Part shown: positions 1 through 7,866 of the stretch, piece by piece | How the letters are laid out: every line of letters starts with the position of its first letter | How positions within the stretch are numbered: the first letter of the stretch is position 1 | Position numbers and translations under genes: made by a program | Notes under the pieces: generated by a model | What the model was told of the DNA's origin: nothing | The model's input: the letters and a program-made list of their open reading frames with translations, nothing else | The model's database searches: none | Source of the DNA: Halostagnicola kamekurae | GTDB lineage: Archaea > Halobacteriota > Halobacteria > Halobacteriales > Natrialbaceae | Direction: 5' to 3' | Assembly (NCBI RefSeq): GCF_900116205.1 | Contig: NZ_FOZS01000004.1 | Location: forward strand, 248,001 to 312,000 | Length of the DNA: 64,000 nucleotides

Positions 1-665
1 GCCTCGCCCCAGTCGGGAGTCTCCTCGTAGTTTAGTGTCCACGCGGCACCGAGGTCGCGGGCGCGTTCGAGTTTGTCGTCACTCGAGGAGGTGACGAACA
101 CCTCCGCTCCGTGCATCGTGGCGAACTGGAGCGCGAACGTCGAGACGCCGCCCGTTCCAAGTGCCAAGACGCGTTCGTCCGCACCGATGGTTCCGTCTTC
201 GACGAGCGCCCGCCACGCGGTCAGACCGGCACACGAAAGCGTTGCGCCCTGTTCATAGGAGAGGTGCTCGGGGAGTGTCGCGAGGCTCTCGGCGGGGAAC
301 GTGGTGTACTCGGCGAGTGCTCCGTCGACGTTCCCTCCGGTCATCCGTCCCATCTTCGCCCGCGTTCCGGGGCCGTCGATCCAGTCGGGCGCGAACGGCG
401 TCGCGACTCGATCGCCTTCCGAAAGCCGCTCGACATTCTCACCGACTGCGACGACCTCCCCGGCCCCGTCGGAGAGGGGGACGACCGGTAGCGCCGCGCC
501 GGGATAGACGAGATCGTCGTTTGCGATCGCCAGATCGCGATAGTTGAGCGATGCCGCATGGATGCGGACGAGCGCCTCGTCGGCGCTTGGTGTGGGCCGT
601 TCGCGATCGATCTGGACGACCCCGTCGTAGTCGGTCGTGGCTTCTTGCACTTCGTACGCTTTCAT
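1..665 (-). CDS. Zn-type alcohol dehydrogenase / quinone oxidoreductase, partial
   Basis: The N-terminal ~221 residues of an MDR-superfamily oxidoreductase, starting MKAYEVQEATTDYDGVVQID at the ATG complementary to 663-665. The C-terminus lies beyond the left edge. A GroES-like fold (residues ~1-150) contains SLNYRDLAIAN and PLSDGAGEVVAVG, which are typical of the zinc-independent quinone-oxidoreductase branch. It is followed by the nucleotide-binding fold (LALGTGGVSTFALQFA). The usual catalytic zinc cysteine is not evident in the visible part. It probably reduces or oxidises an NAD(P)-linked carbonyl or quinone; substrate unknown. A perfect palindrome lies ~155 bp upstream at 819-836. Confidence 0.85.
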   Translation of the reverse strand, partial: MKAYEVQEATTDYDGVVQIDRERPTPSADEALVRIHAASLNYRDLAIANDDLVYPGAALPVVPLSDGAGEVVAVGENVERLSEGDRVATPFAPDWIDGPGTRAKMGRMTGGNVDGALAEYTTFPAESLATLPEHLSYEQGATLSCAGLTAWRALVEDGTIGADERVLALGTGGVSTFALQFATMHGAEVFVTSSSDDKLERARDLGAAWTLNYEETPDWGE

Positions 666-818
666 CGGATGAGAATAGGGAGGCTCGAAACTTTGGTGCT
701 TGGACTAACAACTGTTTTGCTGGTACTTCCGATAATCTGTTCGATCGCAACGGATTCTTCGGAGAAAAGAACGTCCGCGCGTTCAGCACCGATTGAGTGG
801 ACTGAGGCTGTTTGATAT

Positions 819-836
819 TTGTATGGAGCCATACAA
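819..836. promoter_or_regulatory. Perfect palindrome next to a TATA box
   Basis: TTGTATGG-AG-CCATACAA has two 8-bp arms with no mismatch. It sits directly upstream of an archaeal TATA-like TTTATAC (840-846), which is placed correctly for a near-leaderless start at 875. A dimeric regulator bound here would cover the BRE. The divergent dehydrogenase at 665 could be a second target. No regulator gene is recognisable nearby. Confidence 0.5.
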
Positions 837-874
837 GCGTTTATACGCTGGAAGAGTCAAGACTAGGTTGACCA

Positions 875-979
875 ATGAGCCTTGACCAGACGGTTGACGA
901 AGCGCTCGCGACGTACAATATGTCGCGCAGCGAAGAGGCCGAGGAAACGGGCCGAACAGTCGCCACGCTCCAAGACTAA
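875..979 (+). CDS. Small acidic protein (34 aa), possible remnant
   Basis: A 34-residue reading frame, MSLDQTVDEALATYNMSR and onward to TLQD, followed by TAA. It has a well-placed TATA box (840-846) and an adjacent palindrome, which argues that it is transcribed. It is strongly acidic, with no cysteine or membrane segment. It may be a whole microprotein or the surviving N-terminus of a decayed gene. No family is recognised. Confidence 0.35.
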   Translation: MSLDQTVDEALATYNMSRSEEAEETGRTVATLQD

Positions 980-988
980 CGGCACTCC

Positions 989-1234
989 TTAGTCGAGGCT
1001 ACGAACCTTTTCAGCGAACTCTGCTTTCGATAGCCCCGGAATTTCTTTCAGCTCTGGATATCCTGCGCGTTCGACGCCCTCCTCAACGAACTCGATCCAA
1101 AGCTTTTCGTGCTTCTCTGCGTAGACGATCTTTGCCTCGCTTGGGTACATATCCAGCTCGTATGCAGTCAAGTCAATTTCTACTGCGTGTTTTCGCTCAA
1201 GCGTTCTCGCACCGAAACTGTACAGGTGTTGCAC
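989..1234 (-). CDS. Hypothetical 81-aa protein, GTG start, perhaps truncated
   Basis: Encodes a soluble acidic protein with several aromatic residues (YELDMYPSEAKIVY, KLWIEFVEEG) and no recognised domain. The first usable start is GTG at 1232-1234. The same frame stays open for 17 more codons upstream (RIKAAVDRSTEEH) without a start codon and then meets a stop. The gene may therefore have lost its N-terminus, which fits the decayed surroundings. Confidence 0.4.
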   Translation of the reverse strand: MQHLYSFGARTLERKHAVEIDLTAYELDMYPSEAKIVYAEKHEKLWIEFVEEGVERAGYPELKEIPGLSKAEFAEKVRSLD

Positions 1235-1689
1235 AGAATGTTCTTCCGTCGAACGGTCAACAGCCGCTTTGATTCGTTGATGTACTCATTAACCCGCTCC
1301 TGTCAGTCGGACGTCTCTGGTTCGACTTCTATAGGCGTTTTCAGCATGGAGAAGGCGAATCAGACTCCGGGGGTAGAACTGGATCAGTGCGACAGCGGTC
1401 CGATGGTTGGCGTTCGGAAGTGCGTGTTTCAAATCAGGTTCAAGGGGAGTCGACCCGCAATATCCGTTGTTGAATCCCTGATAGACGAAGCAGGCAATGA
1501 GAATCCACTTCAGCGCTCCCGACCGCCCTTCGAGTTCTGGTAATTGGACTTCGTCAGGTCGTCTAGCTTCTTTTAGCGGCGGATGACTGCCTTGATTTCT
1601 CACCAGCGTCGATGACCGGATAGACATCGCTAGAAGAGAGAAAACCAACTGCAGGATTGAAACTTGTGCCCTGAGCCGGAGCTGGCAAA
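1235..1689. other. Unassigned segment, probably decayed coding DNA
   Basis: No intact gene is seen. The minus strand has an open stretch at about 1289-1560 with coding-like content (one hydrophobic patch, LKWILIACFVYQGF, then LKHALPNANHRTAV). It has no convincing start or family and runs into the frame-shadow of the membrane protein gene that ends at 1690. A pseudogene is the likeliest reading. Confidence 0.3.
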
Positions 1690-2949
1690 TCATTGAACTT
1701 CGATAGGAACGGTACGCTCGAGACGAGCAACGACTTCCTCCCCATCTGAAAGATATGGTAACTTTGCAGGCATATCGTCGCTCGTTTCGATAGACACAGT
1801 ACTGTAACCGAGCCGGTGACCGATGCGACTCCGCGTGATCGAAACCTGCTCGATCTCCGCATAGGGGAGTTTCCACTGCGGTTCTTGGAGCCAGCGGTCG
1901 TAGCAAACCAACTGACCATCGTAGAACTCATACTCAAGTGTCGCGTTTCGCGGGTACGAGATCGCAAGACCGCACACTATGAGACCACCCAACGCGATGC
2001 TTCCGAGGATTAGTGCGAATGACCACGACCCGCCTAGTATCACTGTAGCGGTAGCACAGACGAAAAGAAATCCAAACCAGGTTCCAAAGGCATGCTGTCT
2101 AAGTCCAACGAACGTGCTTGCGACGATACTCCCCAAGCGTCTGGGACAGACGGTCAGTTGTGGCCACGTCTTTGGTCGCGAAACCGACGGAAGCTCCGCG
2201 GTCAATTGTTTCGGTGACATCTGCTGACGAAAGCTACGCTCGAAAGAGAATGTGTCGGAATGTGCACCAATCTTCTCGAACCGGGCACGATTTCGACAAC
2301 GGGTGAGTAATTCTAGAATCGTCTTTCCGATGCCGATCGCGACGGGGAAAGATGTGAGCCAACTCAGGTTCAGGGGATGATCAGTAAGATCTGCCATCAT
2401 TATAACGAGCGAGGCGATACCAAACACATACGCGAGTGGTGGACCGACAGTTGCCGTCGGTGTCGTCCATCTATATCGCCGTTCATCGAAGTACGGTCGA
2501 GCCGTTATCAGATGGAGAAGACAAAGGAAACTTGCGACAGTCACTACGGACAGAAGCGTTGTCGGTGAATATGAAAATGGAGATGCAGAGCGATAGAACG
2601 CGAGTAAGCCTGTCACGAGCCATACTCCAAGACCGACCAGCAGAAACCCGAGTAGCGGACCATTTCGAGCGTAGAAGGGAAACCCACAGACAGTGATTGA
2701 GCCGCGCTTTACCTGCATCGTGAGTTCACGTCGACTGTCTGGCAACGGCAGAGTGACGAGCCTCGCCGGGCCAGTTTTCACGAATCCGACACCGACGGCT
2801 ACACCTCCTTCGAGCCAGTAAACCATCAATAGATCGGTCATATCCCAATTGAAGGCAAACAATACCAATAGCGGGAGTAAATTTACAATAGCAATGAGGA
2901 ACACAATAGAGCGGCTAAATGCCCAGAAGCCATCAGTCCTATCTACCAT
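1690..2949 (-). CDS. DUF6498-like membrane protein with C-terminal PH-like domain
   Basis: A 419-residue integral membrane protein. An N-terminal block of hydrophobic helices carries the motif DLLMVYWLEGGVAVGVGFVK near residues 37-56, which resembles the DUF6498 family of haloarchaea. Further helices follow to ~residue 200. A soluble linker (~205-280) and two more helices (~285-335) lead to a C-terminal ~80-residue beta-rich segment (EFYDGQLVCYDRWL, KLPYAEIEQVSI) like bacterial PH/DUF304 domains. Function is unknown; it probably acts at the cell membrane. Lower GC than the housekeeping genes further right suggests an accessory gene. Confidence 0.65.
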   Translation of the reverse strand: MVDRTDGFWAFSRSIVFLIAIVNLLPLLVLFAFNWDMTDLLMVYWLEGGVAVGVGFVKTGPARLVTLPLPDSRRELTMQVKRGSITVCGFPFYARNGPLLGFLLVGLGVWLVTGLLAFYRSASPFSYSPTTLLSVVTVASFLCLLHLITARPYFDERRYRWTTPTATVGPPLAYVFGIASLVIMMADLTDHPLNLSWLTSFPVAIGIGKTILELLTRCRNRARFEKIGAHSDTFSFERSFRQQMSPKQLTAELPSVSRPKTWPQLTVCPRRLGSIVASTFVGLRQHAFGTWFGFLFVCATATVILGGSWSFALILGSIALGGLIVCGLAISYPRNATLEYEFYDGQLVCYDRWLQEPQWKLPYAEIEQVSITRSRIGHRLGYSTVSIETSDDMPAKLPYLSDGEEVVARLERTVPIEVQ

Positions 2950-3079
2950 CAGGAGTTAAGTGTTTAATTTAGATTCTATTAAACATTTATATATTAGAAT
3001 ATAAATAAGGGAGAGGATAATTTATGCAATCTAACAGGGACTGATCAACAATATGTAGCTTCTTTGTACGTAACGCTGT

Positions 3080-3640
3080 CTTAGCAGTCGCACCTGGGTC
3101 AATACACGTGAACGAACAGGCAGCGATATCTGCCAGATTGAGGCGAGCGTGGCGGCGACGAAGCAGCGAGGCGTAGAATTCTCGAACTATCTCGAGGATG
3201 CGGTGCTTCGTACGCGCCGTCAAGTTCCTCGTTCAAGCGGTCGAATGCCACGAGACATTCATCAATCGCCTCGTGTCTGGACGGCGCTCTCTCGCTCGAC
3301 AGATGAAAGTATGTCACAGTGCTCGTTCGCCTTCACGTAGGCGTGGACGTATCGGTTGAGGCGGTAGCGGTAGATCTGGATGGTCGTTTCGGACTGGATC
3401 GACTCCTTGCGCTCGGCGTGCTTCTTAAGGAACGGTTCCAGGGCCTCGACGGTATCGAAGTTGTCGCTCGCCCCGTCCTAGCTGTCGTCTTTGTCCTCAA
3501 TGAACTCAAGTTCTCCTTTCCAGAACTCGGTAAACGTCTGGTCGTAGTGTTCTCGGAGTGTGTAAATTAGCGTCCGGAATCCATTGTCGCGGAGCCACTG
3601 ATGGAAGAGTTGCTCGGCCTCGGGTATGCGGCGTTGTCAC
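3080..3640 (-). pseudogene. Wrecked integrase-like gene (three frames)
   Basis: One protein can be read by switching frames on the minus strand. PEAEQLFHQWLRDNGFRTLI and WKGELEFIEDKDD (~3640-3477) are followed by an in-frame stop. FLKKHAERKESIQSETTIQI plus YRYRLNRYVHAYVKANEH follow in the same frame to ~3290. RHEAIDECLVAFDRLNEELD is in the next frame (~3280-3220), and KHRILEIVREFYASLLRRRH is in the third (~3220-3140). The middle part resembles the helical SAM-like N-terminal domain of tyrosine recombinases. No catalytic domain is left. It has at least one nonsense mutation and two frameshifts. Confidence 0.55.
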
Positions 3641-3796
3641 GTAGTGTCGGCACTGCAATGGTGAAGGGGTTGTGACTGGTGACCACCCGCAGATGGGGTA
3701 ATAAGAGCGTTCAGTCCTAACCAACACTCGAATAGCGCTGGTTATGTTGGTGAATATTCCACTCGAATTCGCCGACGAACTAGTACAGAAAATCGT

Positions 3797-4009
3797 TCAG
3801 TTGTCTTCCTCGGCCGGCCGATCCTCGAGCGGATCTGGCATATCGTATTCACGAACGGCTTTCTCAATATCTGCAGGGGTGTGATCAGACTTGGCAAGGA
3901 ACTCACTCACGCGGTCGCCAAGCTCACCAACGCTGTCCTCGAACGCCTCGAGTTCAGCATTGGTTATTTGTTCCTCGTTCCAGTCGGATCCTGATTCAGA
4001 TCGTGCCAT
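3797..4009 (-). CDS. Small acidic protein (70 aa)
   Basis: MARSESGSDWNEEQITNAEL begins a fully soluble, highly acidic and probably helical protein ending in RPAEEDN. The ATG at 4007-4009 is the only sensible start. No family is named with confidence. It lies between an integrase-like wreck and an IS end, so it is probably mobile-element cargo. Confidence 0.5.
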   Translation of the reverse strand: MARSESGSDWNEEQITNAELEAFEDSVGELGDRVSEFLAKSDHTPADIEKAVREYDMPDPLEDRPAEEDN

Positions 4010-4353
4010 TGTTCGAACCTTCGGAGCAGTTGATCGGCATGGTGCTCATATACAAGATACAATAGCGGGGCGCATGGTTAAAGATACATTGTCATCGTCC
4101 GTTAAGGCAATGGGTATTTATATAGTAATTTATATACGTATGAGCGCAGAAGTGCTGCGTGGGGCCTGTATGACCATAGCTCGCAAGCCCGATGCAAACC
4201 AAGGGGCGTTGAATACGGACGTGGGTACAGGAACTGTACCTAATCATTTTTGAGAGAGCCATGCTACTAGCTCCTTCTGGCCGTTGTTCTGTCGGTACTG
4301 CACTACTTGGCACCGTTCGTGGACCTAGGTGCCACGATATCATCTATTGAGAT
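4010..4353. other. Intergenic stretch without a recognisable gene
   Basis: About 340 bases, AT-rich around 4080-4140, upstream of the 70-aa gene and ending at the IS5-type inverted repeat. Open frames here lack start signals or family similarity. Confidence 0.4.
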
Positions 4354-4516
4354 GGCTCTGTTGAAATCCTTAGTGAGTTATGAATTCAGTCGATAGTTTG
4401 AGTAGATGCAGACCCTCCCAGAGTCTCGGTTGTTCCGATTTGTCGAGGAAACATTTCAGTTAGCGCAACGTGCCATAGCTCGCTACTCATCGAAGTTCTC
4501 GAAACAACGCTATTGA
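4354..4516 (+). mobile_element. IS5-type element left end and transposase fragment
   Basis: The terminal repeat GGCTCTGTTGAAATCC (4354-4369) is followed by a start codon at 4406 and 36 codons, MQTLPESRLFRFVEETFQLA and RAIARYSSKFSKQRY, then TGA at 4514-4516. This is the typical N-terminus of a haloarchaeal IS5-family transposase. The same repeat and protein start recur at 25311-25602. The rest of the element is missing; the sequence becomes AT-rich and unrelated after ~4520. Confidence 0.7.
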
Positions 4517-4644
4517 GATGAATATATTCAATACCCGCCAGTCTCTCGAGGCTTGCATCACAGTCTGTTACTGCTCTGTTTAAATTATTAGAATATTCTA
4601 GATTTGCTATCCTGTGCGGTAAGTACAGGGCAACTACACACCAT

Positions 4645-5076
4645 TTAGGATGAATAGATACTTGCCAATTGAATGGATATGCGCTGTCGACAGCTGATAG
4701 GCACTCTAGGAGTTACTGCTGACCTCTCTGTCTGTCTCTGTTGGCTAGACGAGTCAGAAGCGTTTGTGGATCCACCTCTCTTAAAAATAAAACCAGTGAA
4801 CCCGTTGATGTGGATTTCTCCATTATCTAAGCGGGATTTGACGTATATACCGAAACCGTTCCTCTCTCTGGGAGTGGAAACACGTATATTGGGGCTGGAA
4901 AAATGATCCTGCTCAACCACTTCCTCATCGTCGGTGGCGAACAGTACGATATCGTTGTCCTTCTCAACAATGTCATACTCATCAAGAATAGCTTCGACCT
5001 GTCGGTGAACGACGGTGGGGTCACAGAACTGTCGACTGACTGTATCTGCTGTGGGCCTGAGAATAAACCTGATCAA
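4645..5076 (-). CDS. Hypothetical 143-aa protein, TTG start
   Basis: Begins at a TTG (5074-5076) with LIRFILRPTADTVS. The central part (AILDEYDIVEKDNDIVLFAT, GFGIYVKSRLDNGEIHINGF) looks like a compact alpha/beta domain, while the C-terminal ~40 residues are Ser/Gln/Arg-rich and look non-native. The frame stays open ten codons upstream without a start, so the N-terminus may be lost. Base composition is lower in GC than the window norm. No family recognised. Confidence 0.4.
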   Translation of the reverse strand: MIRFILRPTADTVSRQFCDPTVVHRQVEAILDEYDIVEKDNDIVLFATDDEEVVEQDHFSSPNIRVSTPRERNGFGIYVKSRLDNGEIHINGFTGFIFKRGGSTNASDSSSQQRQTERSAVTPRVPISCRQRISIQLASIYSS

Positions 5077-5110
5077 GAACTGAAACGCCTCGCATTCGAA
5101 ACAGAGTTAA

Positions 5111-5326
5111 TTACTTAGTCATTGAAATTTCAGGTATCAGAGATTCTGTTCCGATAGCACAGCGGTTCGTCTCATCCGCGAGCGTCTCTGCGCTGTACGA
5201 ACTCGACACGACGGTTATACCATTGTCGACACTCCCCCGTTCGACCAAGCGTTCGTCCTCGGCGACCACTCTGCGTAGAAGCCGTCCAGGGTTTGTGCAT
5301 AGAAACCCTTGGCGCGTATCGATCAC
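5111..5326 (-). CDS. Possible gene fragment (71 aa)
   Basis: An open frame whose centre (NPGRLLRRVVAEDERLVERG, TVVSSSYSAETLADETNR) has protein-like composition. It has no clear promoter and lies in a zone of decayed genes. It may be the C-terminus of a larger lost gene. No domain is identified. Confidence 0.25.
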   Translation of the reverse strand: MIDTRQGFLCTNPGRLLRRVVAEDERLVERGSVDNGITVVSSSYSAETLADETNRCAIGTESLIPEISMTK

Positions 5327-5471
5327 CGTGAGTCCCGCGTTCCAATCATTGAGCCTGCCTTAAATTCGTTGACGTACTCGGAAAGCCGGCGTTGTCACCG
5401 CTAATTTGGATACTGGAAGGTAAGATACCTTAGCTTTATTGCTATTGACAATAAGTTATAGATCAGTGGAT

Positions 5472-5858
5472 ATGATTACAAGACGGAGTATGATAGAAAA
5501 GGGAGAAAGTGTTGGTTTGCTATTCCTCTCTGGTTGTATAAATTTCACAGAACCAATGGCAGGATTCATGATTATCAATACAGAGTCAGAAGATCATAGA
5601 GTAGAAGTAGAGATAACATCGGAGAACGGTAATAGTATATACTCTGATGAATATATGGTTGACATGGGTTCAAGAAGAGAAGAGAGAGAATTATTTGAAT
5701 CCCAAGTCTGTGTCTACAATATCTCTGTTGACGATGGTAGAAACGAAGAATATCAATTCTATCCTAGTTGTACTAATTCCGATGACGTACATGACAATCT
5801 AAACATCGCACTAAATGATGGTAATATCGAATTCTATCCGAGACAATGTGGTGATTAG
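5472..5858 (+). CDS. Putative lipoprotein, AT-rich
   Basis: The start chosen at 5472 gives MITRRSMIEKGESVGLLFLS followed by GC, a basic N-terminus, a short hydrophobic core and a lipobox-like LFLSGC. The remaining ~105 residues are beta-rich (MIINTESEDHRVEVEITSEN) with two further cysteines (CVYNI, CTNSDD). This resembles the small secreted beta-sandwich lipoproteins of haloarchaea. An upstream in-frame ATG at 5439 would spoil the signal. The AT-rich codon usage contrasts with the surrounding genome and suggests transfer. Confidence 0.5.
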   Translation: MITRRSMIEKGESVGLLFLSGCINFTEPMAGFMIINTESEDHRVEVEITSENGNSIYSDEYMVDMGSRREERELFESQVCVYNISVDDGRNEEYQFYPSCTNSDDVHDNLNIALNDGNIEFYPRQCGD

Positions 5859-5924
5859 TATATACTGGTTTATAATTCCTTCGTAGAAAGGTATTTGTAC
5901 TAATTGTTAGCAATAGATATTTCC

Positions 5925-6100
5925 ATGTCAAAAAGACATCGGAGAAGCCTGATTAAAAAACAGGCTATGTAGTTAGCATTGGTGCTACTGGTCTTAGTAC
6001 GACAGGTCCAGTTTTAGCAAAAAGTGATCGAGCCTTTGCTGGAGTAGCTTATGATATGGACTATTCGTCGCATGGATCCTCGCCGAAACCATTGGGGTAA
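5925..6100 (+). pseudogene. Secreted-protein remnant with frameshift
   Basis: MSKRHRRSLIKK opens a Tat-like signal that meets a stop at codon 16 (ATG TAG). A single-base shift restores GYVVSIGATGLSTTGPVLAK and SDRAFAGVAYDMDYSSHGSS, ending at TAA 6098-6100. The break is a frameshift within the A-rich run near 5960. What is left is the signal peptide plus ~30 mature residues; the rest of the protein is gone. Confidence 0.55.
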
Positions 6101-6422
6101 CCCACTTCATTAAGGGCGCCTAATCGTCTAGTTCACCAGCGACTGAGTCCGGATAAGAAGCGGTGATTCACCAGAGGTAATTGAAAGAGAGTTTAGAAGG
6201 GTTGTTACTTACTCAGAAACCGCTCACGCCAGTAGTCTACTTTCGCTCAGCGTTGGTCACAGTATTTGCGATGGGGAATCTCGTCTATGTTCATCGCTGG
6301 CCGGCCGCACGAGCAAAATCGAATCTCGCCGGTCAACTCTCTCTTACGAAAGCCGTCGATGTCGATGGACGTCTCGCTGCGAACGACATTATGCTCCGTG
6401 TCCGGCGCCAGGGCGTCGCGGC
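6101..6422. other. Intergenic stretch, nothing recognised
   Basis: About 320 bases between two pseudogenes. The plus-strand open frame here (from ~6181) has no start signal and no family features. The stretch probably contains further decayed sequence. Confidence 0.35.
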
Positions 6423-6792
6423 TCATTTGACCTCCACAACGAGATGGTCGCCTTGGGGCTGGGTGAACATAATCCCGTAGTCGTGGTCTCCAAGCGCACG
6501 AAGGACCGCCGGCGGGACGCGGTCGACGCGCTCGAGCAGCGCGAGGGAGTGATGTATCCCGCAGTGAAGAAACGGTTGTCTCACCCTTTGCCCCCGACAC
6601 CAGGCCCTCAAACTCGAGCACACAGTTCAACTCCCGTGCGAGGCGAACGAGTGGGGTGTCAGCCGTCATGGTCTGAAGAGTGAGTTCGACGACGCTGTCG
6701 GCCTCTTTCATCACCCTGATTTCGACCGTTGTGGATTGCGTGTGCGATGTTCTCGCGAGTTCCTCGAATCCAGAAAGTAGAATCAAGAACAA
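6423..6792 (-). pseudogene. Possible remnant of a bacterio-opsin-activator-type regulator
   Basis: Minus-strand protein-like sequence in alternating frames: TTVEIRVMKEADSVVELTLQ and LVRLARELNCVLEFEGLVSG (~6735-6600), then LALLERVDRVPPAVLRALGD and HDYGIMFTQPQGDHLVVEVK (~6550-6423). The pattern of strands and the position of RELNCVLE resemble the sensory N-terminal part of haloarchaeal HTH-10 regulators. No DNA-binding domain remains. Assignment is tentative. Confidence 0.35.
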
Positions 6793-6900
6793 ATTACCCC
6801 GCTTTCGTGGGGCATTCGCGCGTTCTATTCAGTACGCTTCTGGAATATCACTTATGCCTGATTGAATCCTCGTTGCTCGGTTAGCATCTGTTACCAACTA

Positions 6901-7866
6901 CTAGAATTCAAGCACATTTTGAATCCCTTCCTTGATACGCTTGTCATCGGGTAGGTAGTCATCTTCACGGGCGAACAAAGGCACAGGAACGTCGTAGCCA
7001 GTTACACGCTCGATCGGTACCTTGAGGTACAGGAATGCATCCTCATTGATACGAGCAATGATCTCTCCTGCAATTCCACCAGTTTTCGGTGCCTCGTGGA
7101 CGATAACGCAACGTCCGGTCTTCTTTACGGAACTGACAATCGTCTCCGTATCAAGGGGGTAGAGTGTCCGTGGATCGATCACTTCGATACTTGCGCCGAC
7201 ATCGTCAACTGCGTTGAGCGTCTCACGGAGCATTGACCCCCAAGCGACGGCGGTAACCTCCTCGCCGGTTTTGACTATGCGAGCCTCACCGAGTGGGAGC
7301 TCGTGTTCGTTAGGTACGTCCTCTCGAAACGCACGATACAGTCGTGTTGGTTCCATGAATACGACGGGATCCGGGTCTCGAATCGCAGACGTGAGTAATC
7401 CTTTCGTCTCTGCAGGTGATGAAGGGATAATAATCTTTAGACCCGGAACATGAGCGAACCCTGCCTCAAAGCTCTCGGAATGAAGCTCTAAGGCATGGAT
7501 ACCACCACCGTAGGGGGTTCTGATCGTCATTGGACAGGTAATTGTCCCCCTGGTTCGGCTCCGAACCCGTGCAACGTGTTGGGCCAACTGGTGGAATCCT
7601 TGATAGAGAAAACTCTGAAACTGAATCTCCGGAATTGGACGCATGCCAGTTGCTGCAAGTCCGACGCCCATGCCGACAATCCCTGCTTCTGCGACCGGCG
7701 CATCGAACACCCGATCAGGATGATCATCTATCAGGCCCTGAGTTGCTCGAAACACGCCGCCAGCACGGCCAATATCCTCGCCGTAGACAACAATGTCGTC
7801 ATTATGCGTCAACTCTGCATCGAGTGTGTCTCGAATGGCCTCAACCATCCGAAGTCGCTCAGCCAT
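6901..7866 (-). CDS. 2-oxoacid dehydrogenase E1 component, beta subunit
   Basis: 321 residues starting MAERLRMVEAIRDTLDAEL. The transketolase-type pyrimidine-binding domain carries YGEDIGRAGGVFRATQGL (~30-47) and the conserved VAEAGIVGMGVGLAATG. The transketolase C-terminal domain follows (~190-320: TAVAWGSM, VIDPRTLYPLDTETI, HEAPKTGGIAGEI). It forms the alpha2-beta2 E1 that decarboxylates a 2-oxoacid with thiamine diphosphate. Its ATG overlaps the 3' end of the alpha gene by 8 bases (ATGGCTGA), indicating translational coupling. A longer open frame upstream of this ATG overlaps the alpha gene and is not used. No E2 lipoyl acyltransferase gene is adjacent. Confidence 0.9.
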   Translation of the reverse strand: MAERLRMVEAIRDTLDAELTHNDDIVVYGEDIGRAGGVFRATQGLIDDHPDRVFDAPVAEAGIVGMGVGLAATGMRPIPEIQFQSFLYQGFHQLAQHVARVRSRTRGTITCPMTIRTPYGGGIHALELHSESFEAGFAHVPGLKIIIPSSPAETKGLLTSAIRDPDPVVFMEPTRLYRAFREDVPNEHELPLGEARIVKTGEEVTAVAWGSMLRETLNAVDDVGASIEVIDPRTLYPLDTETIVSSVKKTGRCVIVHEAPKTGGIAGEIIARINEDAFLYLKVPIERVTGYDVPVPLFAREDDYLPDDKRIKEGIQNVLEF

